Part shown: piece after piece, positions 8,900 to 18,960 of the stretch
Position numbering within the stretch: the first letter of the stretch is position 1
Layout of the letters: every line of letters starts with the position of its first letter
Assembly: GCA_036924085.1 (NCBI GenBank)
Contig: JAVGWX010000004.1
Coordinates: forward strand, 79,128,941 to 79,192,940
Reading direction: 5' to 3'
DNA from: Ariolimax columbianus
Taxonomy: Eukaryota > Mollusca > Gastropoda > Stylommatophora > Arionidae
Length of the DNA stretch: 64,000 nt
Program-made: the position numbers and the translations under genes
The notes under the pieces: model-generated
Told to the model about the DNA's origin: nothing
Database searches by the model: none
What the model saw: only the letters and a program-made list of their open reading frames with translations

Positions 8900-9870
8900 A
8901 ACGAAGAAGTTGAATTTTAAAATAGAATTTACATTTCATGAGGTAAATATTTCACAGAGATGAGAAGAATATGTCAGAGAACTATTTTTTTTTTTAAAGT
9001 AAAAACAAAAGTGCAAGCATACAAATCGGGAAATTGGAAGTGCAGAAAACAATACAAATTGTGAAAAAATGAAAACCGCAGGTCCAGACAACATCAAAAT
9101 AGCAATGAAAAACATCTTAGAGGTAATTGGCGTACAAACAATTTCAGAACTGTGCCATGATCTAAATAATACAGGTAACATTCCCAAAGACTTCCAGACA
9201 TCATTCTTTAGTTTAGGGCCAAGACAATCTTAAGCAGTGGATTATACAGATTATAGAATAATCATACAGATAACTCATATGACCAAGATTGTACAGATTA
9301 TAGAACATTCATCTAATGAGTCACAAGATACAGATTATAGAACAGTGATCTAATGAGTCACGTGACACATATTGTACAGATTATAGAACAGTCATCTGAT
9401 GAGTCACATGCCACAGATACTCCACAAGTTTTTGCAGTAACAAACGAAAACCAAATAGACAAGGTAGCATGTGAAGAGCAGTTCAGGTTTTAATTGAACA
9501 AGGCACAAGAGAGGCAAAATCAGTGTTTTGGCACACAAGCATACAGAGATGTATGAAAAATGTAGCATATTTTACAGAAACAAAAGGAAAGGGCTAAAGA
9601 GGTCCTGACGAGATTAACAATGGAAAATGAAATAAATGAAAGGCATACACATTAGACAAATAAAATATTTGAGACATGATTGAAAGCTGCAAACAATACT
9701 GCAGGGATATGTTGAGAACGGGTGGGGGAGGGACGTCAGAGCTATCGAGAGATGGAGACTAATAACAGTGTAGGAGTGGACTATCAAGGCAAGAAACAGA
9801 TTATGTTGGAGTTCCATTGAAGCAAATCTTCTAGGCTGGAACGGCACTTTGCATCATCATCATATATTAA
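8900..9870 (+). pseudogene. RTE-like LINE, internally deleted relic
   Basis: Reverse-transcriptase relics in plus-strand frames: KMKTAGPDNIK near 9068, a 'GNIPKDFQT' block near 9180, THMTKIVQ near 9280, and 'CEEQF' near 9475. The C-terminal end appears near 9625-9850 as RQIKYLRH, then a 'GRDVRAIERW' block and NLLGWNGT, followed by a CAT-repeat tail at about 9852-9863. The order matches RTE-type endonuclease/reverse-transcriptase proteins, but the YADD palm and much of the thumb are missing and the frame shifts many times. It lies directly after the kinase exons and may have broken that gene. The family call rests on remembered family patterns. Confidence 0.6.
9232..9425. repeat. About 47-bp tandem repeat derived from RT sequence
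   Basis: Four or so imperfect units of 'cagattatagaacagtcat' plus 'ctaatgagtcacatgacaca'. The first unit is still readable as the RT block DYRIIIQITHMTKIVQ, so the array arose by tandem amplification of that LINE segment. Confidence 0.75.
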
Positions 9871-9874
9871 TATG

Positions 9875-10245
9875 GGATCAAGATGCATAATCTGTAGCGG
9901 TCAGCGACACAAAGCTCACTACTAGCGTCAGGGCCAGTGACCTAGAGCTGTCAAGACCCTTCTCCACCACCGTGGTGATCCTGAATAACAGGCTGCAACA
10001 GGACAGACTGGCTAAGGAGAAGGGATCGAAGAAGGAAGGCTAATCTAGTACCCAAAAATGCCATGGGTGAAGTCGGATGTGTTGGACCAAAAGGTGCAAA
10101 TACCGCAGGCAATCTGTAAACTATGACACAATGCAATTCGTTCTCCGGATAACATCCTGCTACTTGCAAATTGCTTTTCAGAGCTTGGTAGTGGATGTTT
10201 GAGAATGAGCGACAGAGAAGAAGAGAAAGAAGAACAAGTAGAAGA
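9875..10245 (+). repeat. SINE-A, near full-length copy
   Basis: Starts 'ggatcaagatgc', runs through 'gctagcgtcaggg'-type sequence, 'ggtgatcctg', 'gactggctaaggagaaggga', 'cggatgtgttgga' and 'ctgtaaactatgacacaatg', and ends in a GAAGAA-rich tail. Its length and order match the copy at 41717-42066. Flanking 'atatattaata' and 'atatatttata' may be a decayed target duplication. Confidence 0.8.
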
Positions 10246-10522
10246 AAGATATATTTATAAATACATACACCTCTGCCCCTTTCATGTTAAATGTACTTAT
10301 AGTTAAGCAAATCTAAATTAAGTCTATAATTACTGCAGTACATTGACAGGGATTATATCTCTCTGTTGTATTCTCAAACTGTTACTGTATTTTTGATTAT
10401 TTAAGAAATAATACTAAAATGTAATCAAATATTATATTGCGTTTGTTTGTCTTCCCCAAAGGAGCTGGCTTCTGAGACTGCTAAGCGGAGTTTCGTTCAT
10501 AAGGCCAACAATTGCAGCATTT

Positions 10523-10870
10523 TTAATTCGTGTGAGAAGACAAAGCGATTTCCGTCAGATTATAGATAACAACTAATCCACATCTAGTGAAAGGTTGTTC
10601 TCGACAATACCACAGAAACCAACCAACCATCCAGTGGCCTATGGACTCCTGCACTTTGGCCCTTACTATATAGTGGTATATGCAAGTAAGCTGTTGTTTA
10701 GTTCCGTACAAAGTGTTCCATTTGTATGGCTTCGGAGGAGGAAGCTCTTTCCTAACACAGGCAAGCGCCAAATATTCAAAAAGATGATGTTCAAGTCTCA
10801 TAAGGATGTGTGCACATTCGGCACTCTGGAGTATGTTCTGGTTGCATTATGTTCAAGTGACTGTTAAGTT
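10523..10870 (-). pseudogene. LINE C-terminal relic, LPPPKP family
   Basis: The minus-strand frame contains LEHHLFEYLAL, ELPPPKPYKWNTLYGTK and later VGWFLWYCR. A second copy at 34430-34680 gives a matching DHHLFECSAL block followed by LPPRPHKWNTLYGS. A His/Cys-rich EHHLFEC segment followed by a proline stretch is typical of the C-terminus after RNase H in I- or Jockey-like LINEs. The Cys that should precede it is degraded, and no RT remains. The two relics support each other; their clade is uncertain. Confidence 0.55.
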
Positions 10871-11580
10871 ATTTGTTGAGTGTGAAATCGGAAAATGACA
10901 CTTTTGTCTCTTCTTTTCAGTAGATTGGTGTTGTATTTTGGATGGCCATGTTTTGTAGATTTCTCTCCCAGATTTTGCCATTGCCCATCTATTTAGCGAG
11001 GCCTCTTTGTTCGCAGTCTTCAGTAGTTGTTTGTCTGACATATAGTGTGTCTCGTTGACTAACAAAATTACAGTATTAAGTATTAACAAAATTTGTTGAC
11101 CAAAAGTTGCACTACATCTTCAATAAATAAAAACTGATGTTGTTTACAGTTAATTTGTGGACATTTCTTTTCCTACAAGGATACTATATTATTTGTTACC
11201 CTATTTCTATCCAAACTAAATTTGATACAAATTTTCAGGTTGCACATACATAATCCCAGTCTCTCTTTACAGGAAAACAACCAATGGCCAATTATGATAC
11301 GACAACAGAAGACCATAGGGCTGATAACAACTTAGTGGCAGAAACAAACAATGTGAAACTAAATATTGGGAATAGCAGATACAAGAGAAACAAAATGCTT
11401 ATTATTATTAATGTCCTCTTTCATGATTTTAGTTCTTCTCTATCTCCTGCATCCTCTCCTTCTCCGTGCTGCTGCTCTTTTTTGTGTGGGCATATGTTAA
11501 CCATTAAAGAAGACACTGTCAGGGGAGTAATAGTAAGCCAGGTTCCACTTTTACAGTTGGTTCGCTTATCAAGCATCATT
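10871..11580. other. No feature recognised
   Basis: AT-rich sequence with only short, featureless open frames. I see no gene, array or dispersed repeat here. Confidence 0.5.
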
Positions 11581-11735
11581 TGAGCATGTATTGATGACTC
11601 ATATAAAATCTGTACTAGAGCATGTATTGATGACTCATATAAAATCTGTACTAGAGCATGTATTGATAACTCATATAGAACCGTCATTAGATTGATGACT
11701 CATAATAAATCCTTTATTAGAGCAGGTATTTAGAG
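11581..11735. repeat. 36-bp tandem repeat, about 4 units
   Basis: Units of 'gagcatgtattgatgactca' plus 'tataaaatctgtacta' decaying towards the 3' end. Unrelated in sequence to the GT-rich 36-bp satellite. Confidence 0.85.
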
Positions 11736-12389
11736 CAGGTGACTTATGTAGCAACTCGTTATACATGGAACAATTGCTAGCCCCAATCACAATTCTCGGT
11801 ATCGTGTTTTCCGACATACAATAAGATTGTGGTATTGCAAAGTTACAAGTAAGTTCCCCAACCTATAGTATTCTGATAATCAAGACGTATAGAGCTTCCA
11901 TTCTAGCACGTGTTGGCTGTAGTTGATCTGTCTGCTACTCGTTTTATTCATATTCATTATTGTGCATATCTTTTCACCATTGCTTGTACAGGTAAAATGA
12001 CAACATTGTAACATTCTATTGCTATTTTGCTATCAAGATTTCTAAATAAACATATTTTATACTGCACGTTGCTGTTATTGTTTTCTTCATTATGTGTTAA
12101 AACATGTAAGTTGTATTATCTTTTTCCTATCGAAATTATGTTGAGCTTCTAAATCTGAAACCAGCTGTAATTGAAGACACCTTATTTTGTCACTCTGCTT
12201 GTCTGTCCGTTAACATGAGCCAGGTGAACACTTTCAGCAGTCAGGCATGCAATGCTCAATGTTGTGGTTGTTGCTACTGTCATTCGTACTTGTGTTACAT
12301 ACTCTTGACTACTTTCTTTGTGTCAGGTTACAGTGGCTCTCGTCATATCATGTGGGACACGTACATAACATGTATTGTATTGCAGGTAG
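11736..12389. other. No feature recognised
   Basis: Ordinary AT-rich sequence before the next minisatellite. A short open frame beginning near 12215 has no recognisable domain. Confidence 0.45.
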
Positions 12390-13548
12390 ATACCATAACT
12401 AGACCAGCTGTTCTGTGGCCCTATCTTGTGACATCACCTCATATCTAATCCAGCTGTTCTGTGTTCCTATCTTGTGACATCACCTCATATCTAATCCAGC
12501 TGTTCTGTGGCCCTATCTTGTGACATCACCTCATATCTAATCCAGCTGTTCTGTGTTCCTATCTTGTGACATCACCTCATATCTAATCCAGCTGTCCTGT
12601 GGCCCTATCTTGTGACATCACCTCATATCTAATCCAGCTGTTCTGTGTTCCTATCTTGTGACATCAGCTCATAATATAATCCAGCTGTCCTGTGGCCCTA
12701 TCTTGTGACATCACCTCATATCTAATCCAGCTGTTCTGTGGCCCTATCTTGTGACATCACCTCATATCTAATCCAGCTGTTCTGTGTTCCTATCTTGTGA
12801 CATCAACCAAAATACCTAATACGGCTCTTCTGTGTTCCTATCTTGGGACATCATCCCAAATACCTAATGCGGCTGTTCTGTGTTCCTATCTTGTGACATC
12901 AGCTTATATATCTATTACGGCTGTTTTGTGCCCCCCATCAGCCCAAACATCAGGCCAACCGTTCTGTGCCTATATGGTGTGACATCAGCCCACACTTTAG
13001 GTCAACTATTCTGTCCCCCCTCCCCTCTCCCCCCATCAGCCTACACCAATAGACTAGTTGTACTGTGCTTCTATCTTGTGAGATCAGCCCACATCTCTAA
13101 ACCACCATGTTATTTGCCCACATCAGCCCACACCTCTAGGCCAACTGTTTTGTGCTTTTATCATGTGACTTCAGCCTATAGCTCTAAATCAGCTGTTCTG
13201 TGCCATTTTCTTGTGACATCAGCAAAACCTCTAAACCAGTTGTTTTGTACCCCACATCAGCCCACACCTCTAGACCAACTTTCTGTGTCCCACAAGAGCC
13301 CAAACTTCTAGACTAGCTGTTCTGTGCCCACATGAGCCCACAGCTCTAAACCAGCTGTTATGTGCTTCTATCTTGTGACATCAGACCACATCTCTATACC
13401 AGCTCTTCTGTGCTTCTATCTTGTGACATAAACCCACAGCTCTAAACCAGCAGTTCTGTGCTTCTATCTTGTGACATAAGCCCACAGCTCTAGAACAGCA
13501 GTTCTGTGCCCCACATTACCCAACACCTCTAGGCCAGCTGTTTATTTG
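12390..13548. repeat. 46-bp minisatellite, left part
   Basis: Units of about 46 bp with the core 'ccagctgttctgtg' + 'cctatcttgtgacatca'. They are regular up to about 12800 and then diverge in sequence and length. The array is cut at 13548, after 'gccagctgtt', by a LINE complex, and resumes at 15573 with 'gttctgtgtctctatcttg'. Confidence 0.95.
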
Positions 13549-13661
13549 GTAATATAGATCGAGATCATCAAGGACGTTTGTCAGTTTCTTTTTGACTTCA
13601 TCAAAGCCCGTCCCCTGGGCAGCTACTGCTGTATCGTCTGCATATATGAATTGTGTTACCT
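13549..13661 (-). pseudogene. LINE-B-like RT palm fragment, inverted
   Basis: On the minus strand this reads TQFIYADDTAVAAQ followed by FDEVKKKLTNVL and DDLDLYYQ, the RT catalytic palm (YADD) and following helix. It lies head to head with a plus-strand fragment of the same domain at 13662, which has a clearly different sequence (AISAQEMDFEEVEQKLTNAI). The two are therefore from different element copies or subfamilies. Confidence 0.8.
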
Positions 13662-13945
13662 ATAGATACAGAGGTGACAACATTTATCTATGCCGATGAT
13701 ACAGCAATTTCTGCCCAGGAAATGGACTTCGAAGAAGTGGAACAGAAACTGACAAACGCCATTGATGCCCTTGATCTGTATTACCAAAACAATCAGCTCA
13801 AAGCAAACCCCAGCAAAACACAAGAAATTGCCTACCATCTGAGACATAGAGCGGCGAACAGAAAGTTGCAGATTAAATGGAAAAGACAGGATCTATAAAA
13901 CATCACAGCCCCAAACACTTGGGTGTAAAGTTGTACCACACGCTG

Positions 13946-14573
13946 CCTGTTTACAGATGCCCTGGCCGTGGTCACAGCACTAAAAAACCAGAAAAATACT
14001 GAACTTAATGATTTAAGAGCAGTACTCGTCAACTATGCCAGCAGTCCGCACCAAAAAGAGTAGTGGTACAGTGGGTTCCATCCTACTGTAACATCCAAGG
14101 CAACGAGGAGGCAGACAGACTGGCAAAAGAAGATGCAAGACTACCACAACCAGATTCTAGTGTGACCTACGAAGAGTTCAAAAGGTTTATTAGGGTCAGA
14201 TACATAGCCAAATTGGAAACAGAACATACTGGCTACACAAAAAATGATGCCTACTACCAGTTGAACAGAAGAGAGCAGGTCGTAGTCTTCAGACTCCCCA
14301 CAGGCCACAACAGACTGAGGTACCATCTATTCAATAAACTGAAGATAGGTGGCACTGACGAATGTGTACCTGTGGTACAGGGAAAATGACTGCTGAACAT
14401 CTGCTGCAAAATTGCCCGACATACGAGGAAAAGAAAAAGCACATGTGACCATCACCAGTGGCAACACTAGACAAGCTCTATGGCAGTGTCGACAGCCTCA
14501 GAATGACAGCTGCTTTCTTCGAACAAATTCAAGTTGATGTCTGACAGCGTACAAAGAAGAACAAGAAGACGAA
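13946..14573 (+). mobile_element. LINE-A 3' fragment nested in LINE-B
   Basis: Encodes the C-terminal half of a LINE-A RNase H: FTDALAVVTALKNQKNTEL, VVQWVPSYCNIQGNEEADR and REQVVVFRLPTGHNRLRY. It ends in 'gcgtacaaagaagaacaaga'. It is flanked by 'gtaccacacgctg' (13933-13945) and 'gtaccgcacgctg' (14574-14586), a 13-bp duplication with one mismatch. A frameshift near 14370 replaces the expected ECPCGTGK with ECVPVVQGK. It is dead on arrival by 5' truncation. Confidence 0.9.
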
Positions 14574-14904
14574 GTACCGCACGCTGTCCTATGCCGCACA
14601 TTGTCAGTCGATAAAACAGAAAATACATGTGAGAAATAGAATCATTCAAAAACTGACTTGCACAACATGGGAAGCAAAGGCAAATATTCTCAGAACATCA
14701 GCACTCGCTTTGTGAATCTCTGTACGCGCGGCACCAGACTGTTAGAACTCTGCACAAGTAAATCCTATAGATACAGCAATAAATTATACAAGCCGTATAG
14801 TTAATGGTTGCCTAAAACCTACACCAACTAAAAAAATATACCCCATACTGAGCATAGCGCTACCAGAGATATGAAGAACTGTCGTGACAGAGATAGAAAG
14901 AGTA

Positions 14905-15069
14905 AAGGTAAAAAGTAAAGTAACCCATAGCATTACTGCCATAGGGGTGTGAGGTGTTAGCGATCTCACAATTCAAAGACTCGGTTATATCAGAGCGGTA
15001 GCCATCTCCTCTCCCTCGCTGCTTTTACTTCCCGGACTGAACCGGTACCCATTTAAAGCTGAAAGAAAT
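14905..15069 (+). repeat. 165-bp short insertion nested in LINE-B
   Basis: A non-coding insert beginning 'aaggtaaaaagtaaagtaac' and ending 'cccatttaaagctgaaagaa'. It is flanked by the 11-bp direct repeat 'tagaaagagta' at 14894-14904 and 15070-15080. The LINE-B frame makes sense if the insert is removed. It is SINE-like by size and duplication, but I see no second copy in this window. Confidence 0.7.
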
Positions 15070-15572
15070 TAGAAAGAGTATACTTTTTAAGATAGAAAAA
15101 GAGAAACAGGTAAATGACCCAAGACACTCTATGTTTGGACATAGATGCAGCGCCCAAGACTAAAGCCAAGACGAACTTTCTTACAGTCAACCCAGCCCCT
15201 AAAGACTAGTCCAGGAATTTGACGTATCAAAAGTTGGAAACAGCTGATACGGGTCCCCTTTATCGAGTTACGGCGGTAACCTGCGCCGGACATCCCCTGT
15301 CCTAGGTAACAAGGAAGTCACTAAATAGACTTCGAGCTGGTGTATCGCGATGCAGGAAAAACCTGAAAAGATGGGGATACTGGGATGATGACACATACCA
15401 ATGTGGAGTAACACAAGACCAGGACCATCTGATGATCTGCCCAAACCTCCTTGTAGCTCGTTGTAGACGTGTAGCATGGATGACCTGCTGAGTGCCAATG
15501 AGAGGGCAATCCCCGGGGCTGAATACTGGAAGAATGAAATGTGACGTAGTGCCTAGGACACGGAAAGTAAGT

Positions 15573-15925
15573 AAGTTCTGTGTCTCTATCTTGTGACATC
15601 AGCCCACCACCTCTAGACCACAAGTTATGTGCCACTATCTTGTGGCATTAGCCCACCCCTCCTACCCCCCCCCCCACCTCTAGACCACACTTTATTCGCC
15701 TCTATCTTGTAACAGTAGCCCCCACATATAGTCGAGCTAGTCTGTGACACTATCTTGTGACATTAGCCCCCACATCTAGACCACATGTTCTGTGCCACTA
15801 TATTGTGACAGTAGCCCCCACATCTAGACTAGCTAGTCTGTGACACTATCTTGTGACATTAGCCCATACTTCTAGACCAGCTGACCTGAGTCTACATCAG
15901 ACCACACCTCTTGACCAACTGTCAA
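15573..15925. repeat. 46-bp minisatellite, right part
   Basis: Continuation of the array interrupted at 13548, with 'ctatcttgtgacatcagccc' and 'tctagaccac' words in each unit. Poly-C at 15665-15679 lies within it. Confidence 0.9.
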
Positions 15926-16340
15926 ATATTCACTGAAGAATCGAAAAATACTGTCAAACATTTACTAAGTAATCATACACAATAACTGACAAACATTAAA
16001 AAAATTATAACAAATATGTGGACTATCAAACATTCGGTGAGTAATCATTACAAATAATTGCCAAACATTCACTAAAAAATGATACAAAATAACTCCGAAA
16101 CATTAACTAAAGATTTATAACAAATATGTGGAATGTCAAACATTCAGAGATTAATCATAACAGATAAATGTCAAACATTCCCTGATTAATCATATTAAAT
16201 ATGGGAGTTGTCAAACAATCACTGAGTAATCATAACAATTAAATGTCAAACATTCACTGAGTAATCATAACAATTAAATGTCAAACATTCACTGAGTAAT
16301 CATAACAAATAACTGTCAAACATTCACGGAGTAATTGTGA
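15926..16340. repeat. About 35-bp AT-rich minisatellite
   Basis: About eleven units of 'tgtcaaacattcactgagta' plus 'atcataacaaataac', with internal length variation. It directly abuts the 46-bp array. Confidence 0.9.
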
Positions 16341-16379
16341 CAGGATAGGCTTAAATTAAGGCTTATGTCCTAAGTCAGT

Positions 16380-17043
16380 GGTTCGGGTTAGCGTTTGTGT
16401 GATTGTGTTTGTGAATTCATGTGTAAGTGTTTGCATGAGTGTGATTGTGAGTTCGCGTGCTAGTCTATGTGTGACGGATTGTGAAATTGTGAATTCGTGT
16501 TTTAGTATTTGTAGGAATGTTCGTGGGATTGGGTTGTGAGTGTATGTGTTAGTGTTTGTTGGGTTGTGAGTGTATGTGTTAGTGTTTGTGGGGTTGAGTT
16601 ATGAGTGTATGTGTTAGTGTTTGTGGGGTTGTGAGTGTATGTGTTAGTGTTTGTTGAGTTATGAGTGTATGTGTTAGTGTTTGTGGGGTTGTGAGTGTAT
16701 GTGTTAGTGTTTGTGGGGTTGAGTTATGAGTGTATGTGTTAGTGTTTGTGGGGTTGAGTTATGAGTGTATGTGTTAGTGTTTGTGGGGTTGAGTTATGAG
16801 TGTATGTGTTAGTGTTTGTGGGGTTGAGTTATGAGTGTATGTGTTAGTGTTTGTTGAGTTATGAGTGTAGGTGTTAGTGTTTGTGGGGTTGAGTTATGAG
16901 TGCAAGTGTTTGTGGGAGTCGAATTATGAGTACAGATGTTAGTTTTTGTGGGATTTAAGTTGTGAGTTCATGTGTATATGTTTGTAGCAGTCATATTGGA
17001 AATGCATGTGTTACTGTTTGTGTTAGTGTGGTTGTGAGTTAAG
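16380..17043. repeat. Second locus of the GT-rich 36-bp satellite family
   Basis: Units of about 29-36 bp built on 'gtgttagtgtttgtgggg' and 'ttgagttatgagtgtat'. The core 'gtgttagtgtttgtggg' is identical to that of the type-S unit at 2021-4964. The edges (16380-16540 and 16890-17043) are diverged monomers, as at the first locus. Confidence 0.9.
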
Positions 17044-17700
17044 TTCTTTTTGCATCTAATGCAATGGTTCGGATTCTATTTAATGATTTTTATGTTGCGT
17101 AAGACAAGTGATGTCCATGGGCAGATTTCTCCTGCATTTCGATTCAGGGAACATGCGTCAGTTGAATCCATTTTTCGATGCGGCGTTTTCCAGGACGTCC
17201 GTATTGTCTGCCTTGACTGTAGGAAAGTGTGTTTAGATTTCATTCTTGTACACTGCACATTGTGCCAAAACATGAGGAGCCTTGGTCGTTTATCTGTTTC
17301 TCTCTTTCAATATCTGATGCGATACTTGTTCGTGTCTCTGGTGGTATTACACCGATTATAGACGGTTAACAGTTCGTCTATTTGTCTCCATTGACGGTTT
17401 GAGATGTTTTAGAATGAAAAGAGCTAGTTTAACATCGCATTTCCGTTTGTATTTTCACTTAATATTAATTTAGCTGTATGTGCGCATATCTGTGTCACTT
17501 CTTTCATGGTAGGTGGACATGTTCCCCATAAATTTGCTTGTTCTAACTTGATACAGTTCTACTTGTGTGACCTTTCTGTTCTGGTGACTTTCATTATTTT
17601 GGTTACTGCTGGGCTAATTTCCATATTACGATGAGCAGTTCCTGTGGTTTAGAAAATCTCACAGACAGTATGGGTCAGTGCACACATACAAAACGTCAAC
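17044..17700 (-). pseudogene. LINE-B-like relic beside the satellite
   Basis: The minus strand reads SKHTFLQSRQTIRTSWKTPH, then AGEICPWTSLVLRN. This corresponds to the LINE-B C-terminal region (compare LKSRHSFLK and APGHHLPNAVWKAMNRLRT in the copy at 41465-43436). Weak RT-like sequence (QANLWGT) continues to about 17700. The AAGT-repeat 3' end is missing, so it is truncated on the side facing the satellite. Confidence 0.6.
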
Positions 17701-17794
17701 ATACGTCCCAATCCACTAATCTTACTTAGGGACAGAAGGCAACACATACATCAATAACTTTAGAAACACAGTTAAACAAGGAAGACGAAAACGG

Positions 17795-18125
17795 CTGATG
17801 TTGTTGTTGTTGTAGAAAGACCACGGGGAGTAACTTTAATCTTGTGTGCGCCATGAAAAGGGCACTAGGTGGCGGATTCCAATCACCTTCCTCACATCAC
17901 AGCGTGCTGATGGACGTGGGCCGTGGTCCTCTTTGACGGTTGGGCTATACTTGGCTTCATATACATGTCGGCGCTACTACTACGGGGATCATGCCCACCC
18001 CCTCATCTAATTAGTCAGACGGCCACAAAGAACTTCGTGGAAGTGAGATGAGGGCCCTAGTAAGTTTAATTCACTCGACCCACATTGTCCGATCAGTATG
18101 TTTTGCCTGACCAGATGTTATTCGT
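17795..18125 (+). repeat. SINE-C copy 4
   Basis: 'ttgtgtgcgccatgaaaagg', 'actaggtggcggattc', 'gcgtgctgatggacgtggg', then 'gatcagtatgttttgcctga' and 'ccagatgtta'. This is the longest match to the first copy, including the 3' part that seeded the 297-575 array. Confidence 0.65.
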
Positions 18126-18399
18126 GCCCCCTGCCCCCCGTATATGTTTAACTAAATAATGTGGATTCATATGATAGGAGACAGCATGCAGTAACCTAAT
18201 TAGTTATACGAATTTGAGTGCGAGAGATAAGAATGGCGTATGATATGTCAAAACATACAAATTACCCTGCACGTGCAGACGGGCCTCGGCTGGTCCAGGA
18301 GCCGTGTCTGTGTCAGAGGCCTCTCGTGTCGTCATCAAGGTTAATACTTGTCTAAAAATAGATATGTTAGAGAGCATCAATATGGAGATGATGAGGTTA

Positions 18400-18535
18400 C
18401 AAATAAATCACTTGCATTTAGTAAGACACCTTGGAGAGATGAGGGTGGATGTCAGAGTGAGACACGTTAGGAAGATGGGGGTGAATATCAGAGTGAGATA
18501 CGATGGAGAGATGAGGTTGAACATCACTGTATGAT
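18400..18535. repeat. About 55-bp imperfect triplication
   Basis: Three partial units sharing 'ggagagatgagg' and 'atcagagtgaga'. A short open frame spans it but has no recognisable domain. Confidence 0.5.
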
Positions 18536-18559
18536 CAGTGAACTTCAGTAAACTTTCCG

Positions 18560-18960
18560 AGTCGTCCGGATCTTTGCGTATGATAAGGACAAGAGCAGCA
18601 CCCCTGCCATACAGAGAGCATGTCGTTTGAAGCGAATAACTGCGGGACATGAGATAACACCGGTCATGCTTAGTTGGTAAACTAAGAGCAGAACAAATGG
18701 CGCCTAATAGGCTACGGGTCAACTTTGCTCTTGTATTGGAATCTATTAAGATGGACTCGAGCCTCGGTTAACCACCCTCAGCGACACCCGTCCCAATACA
18801 GTAGAGTAACAAGCTGCTCGAGCATAGTCCGCTAAACAGGAAATCCTTCTCTCGGCTACATCCGAGGTCACCCACGGAACACCTGGCTGAGACATTTCAC
18901 CTCTACTCCATCTGTCCCCCACGCTGTCCAGCACTTATCAGCTGTTATCGTGGAATATGA
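18560..18960 (+). repeat. Repeat E, copy 1
   Basis: About 400 bp of unknown type that shares ordered blocks with 35800-36240: 'acagagagcatgtcgt', 'gcgcctaataggct', 'tttgctctt', 'ctgctcgagcatagtccgct', 'aaacaggaaatccttctc'. No coding is seen. It is a dispersed repeat by virtue of the second copy. Confidence 0.65.

Larger units (their letters stand above)
13653..15571 (+). pseudogene. LINE-B (Jockey-like), 5'-truncated and interrupted
   Basis: Plus-strand RT relic in three pieces. First, 13653-13932 has FIYADDTAISAQ and then NQLKANPSKTQ. Second, 14574-14893 has ANILRTSALAL and NGCLKPTPTKKIYP. Third, 15081-15571 carries the C-terminal part. The element ends 'gacacggaaagtaagtaag', the same AAGT-repeat end as the copy at 43436. 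Two later insertions split it: a LINE-A fragment at 13946-14573 and a short repeat at 14905-15069. Both are flanked by target duplications, and the coding sense resumes across both. Many stops and frameshifts are present, so no protein is made. The domain is secure; the Jockey-like label rests on family knowledge. Confidence 0.8.
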
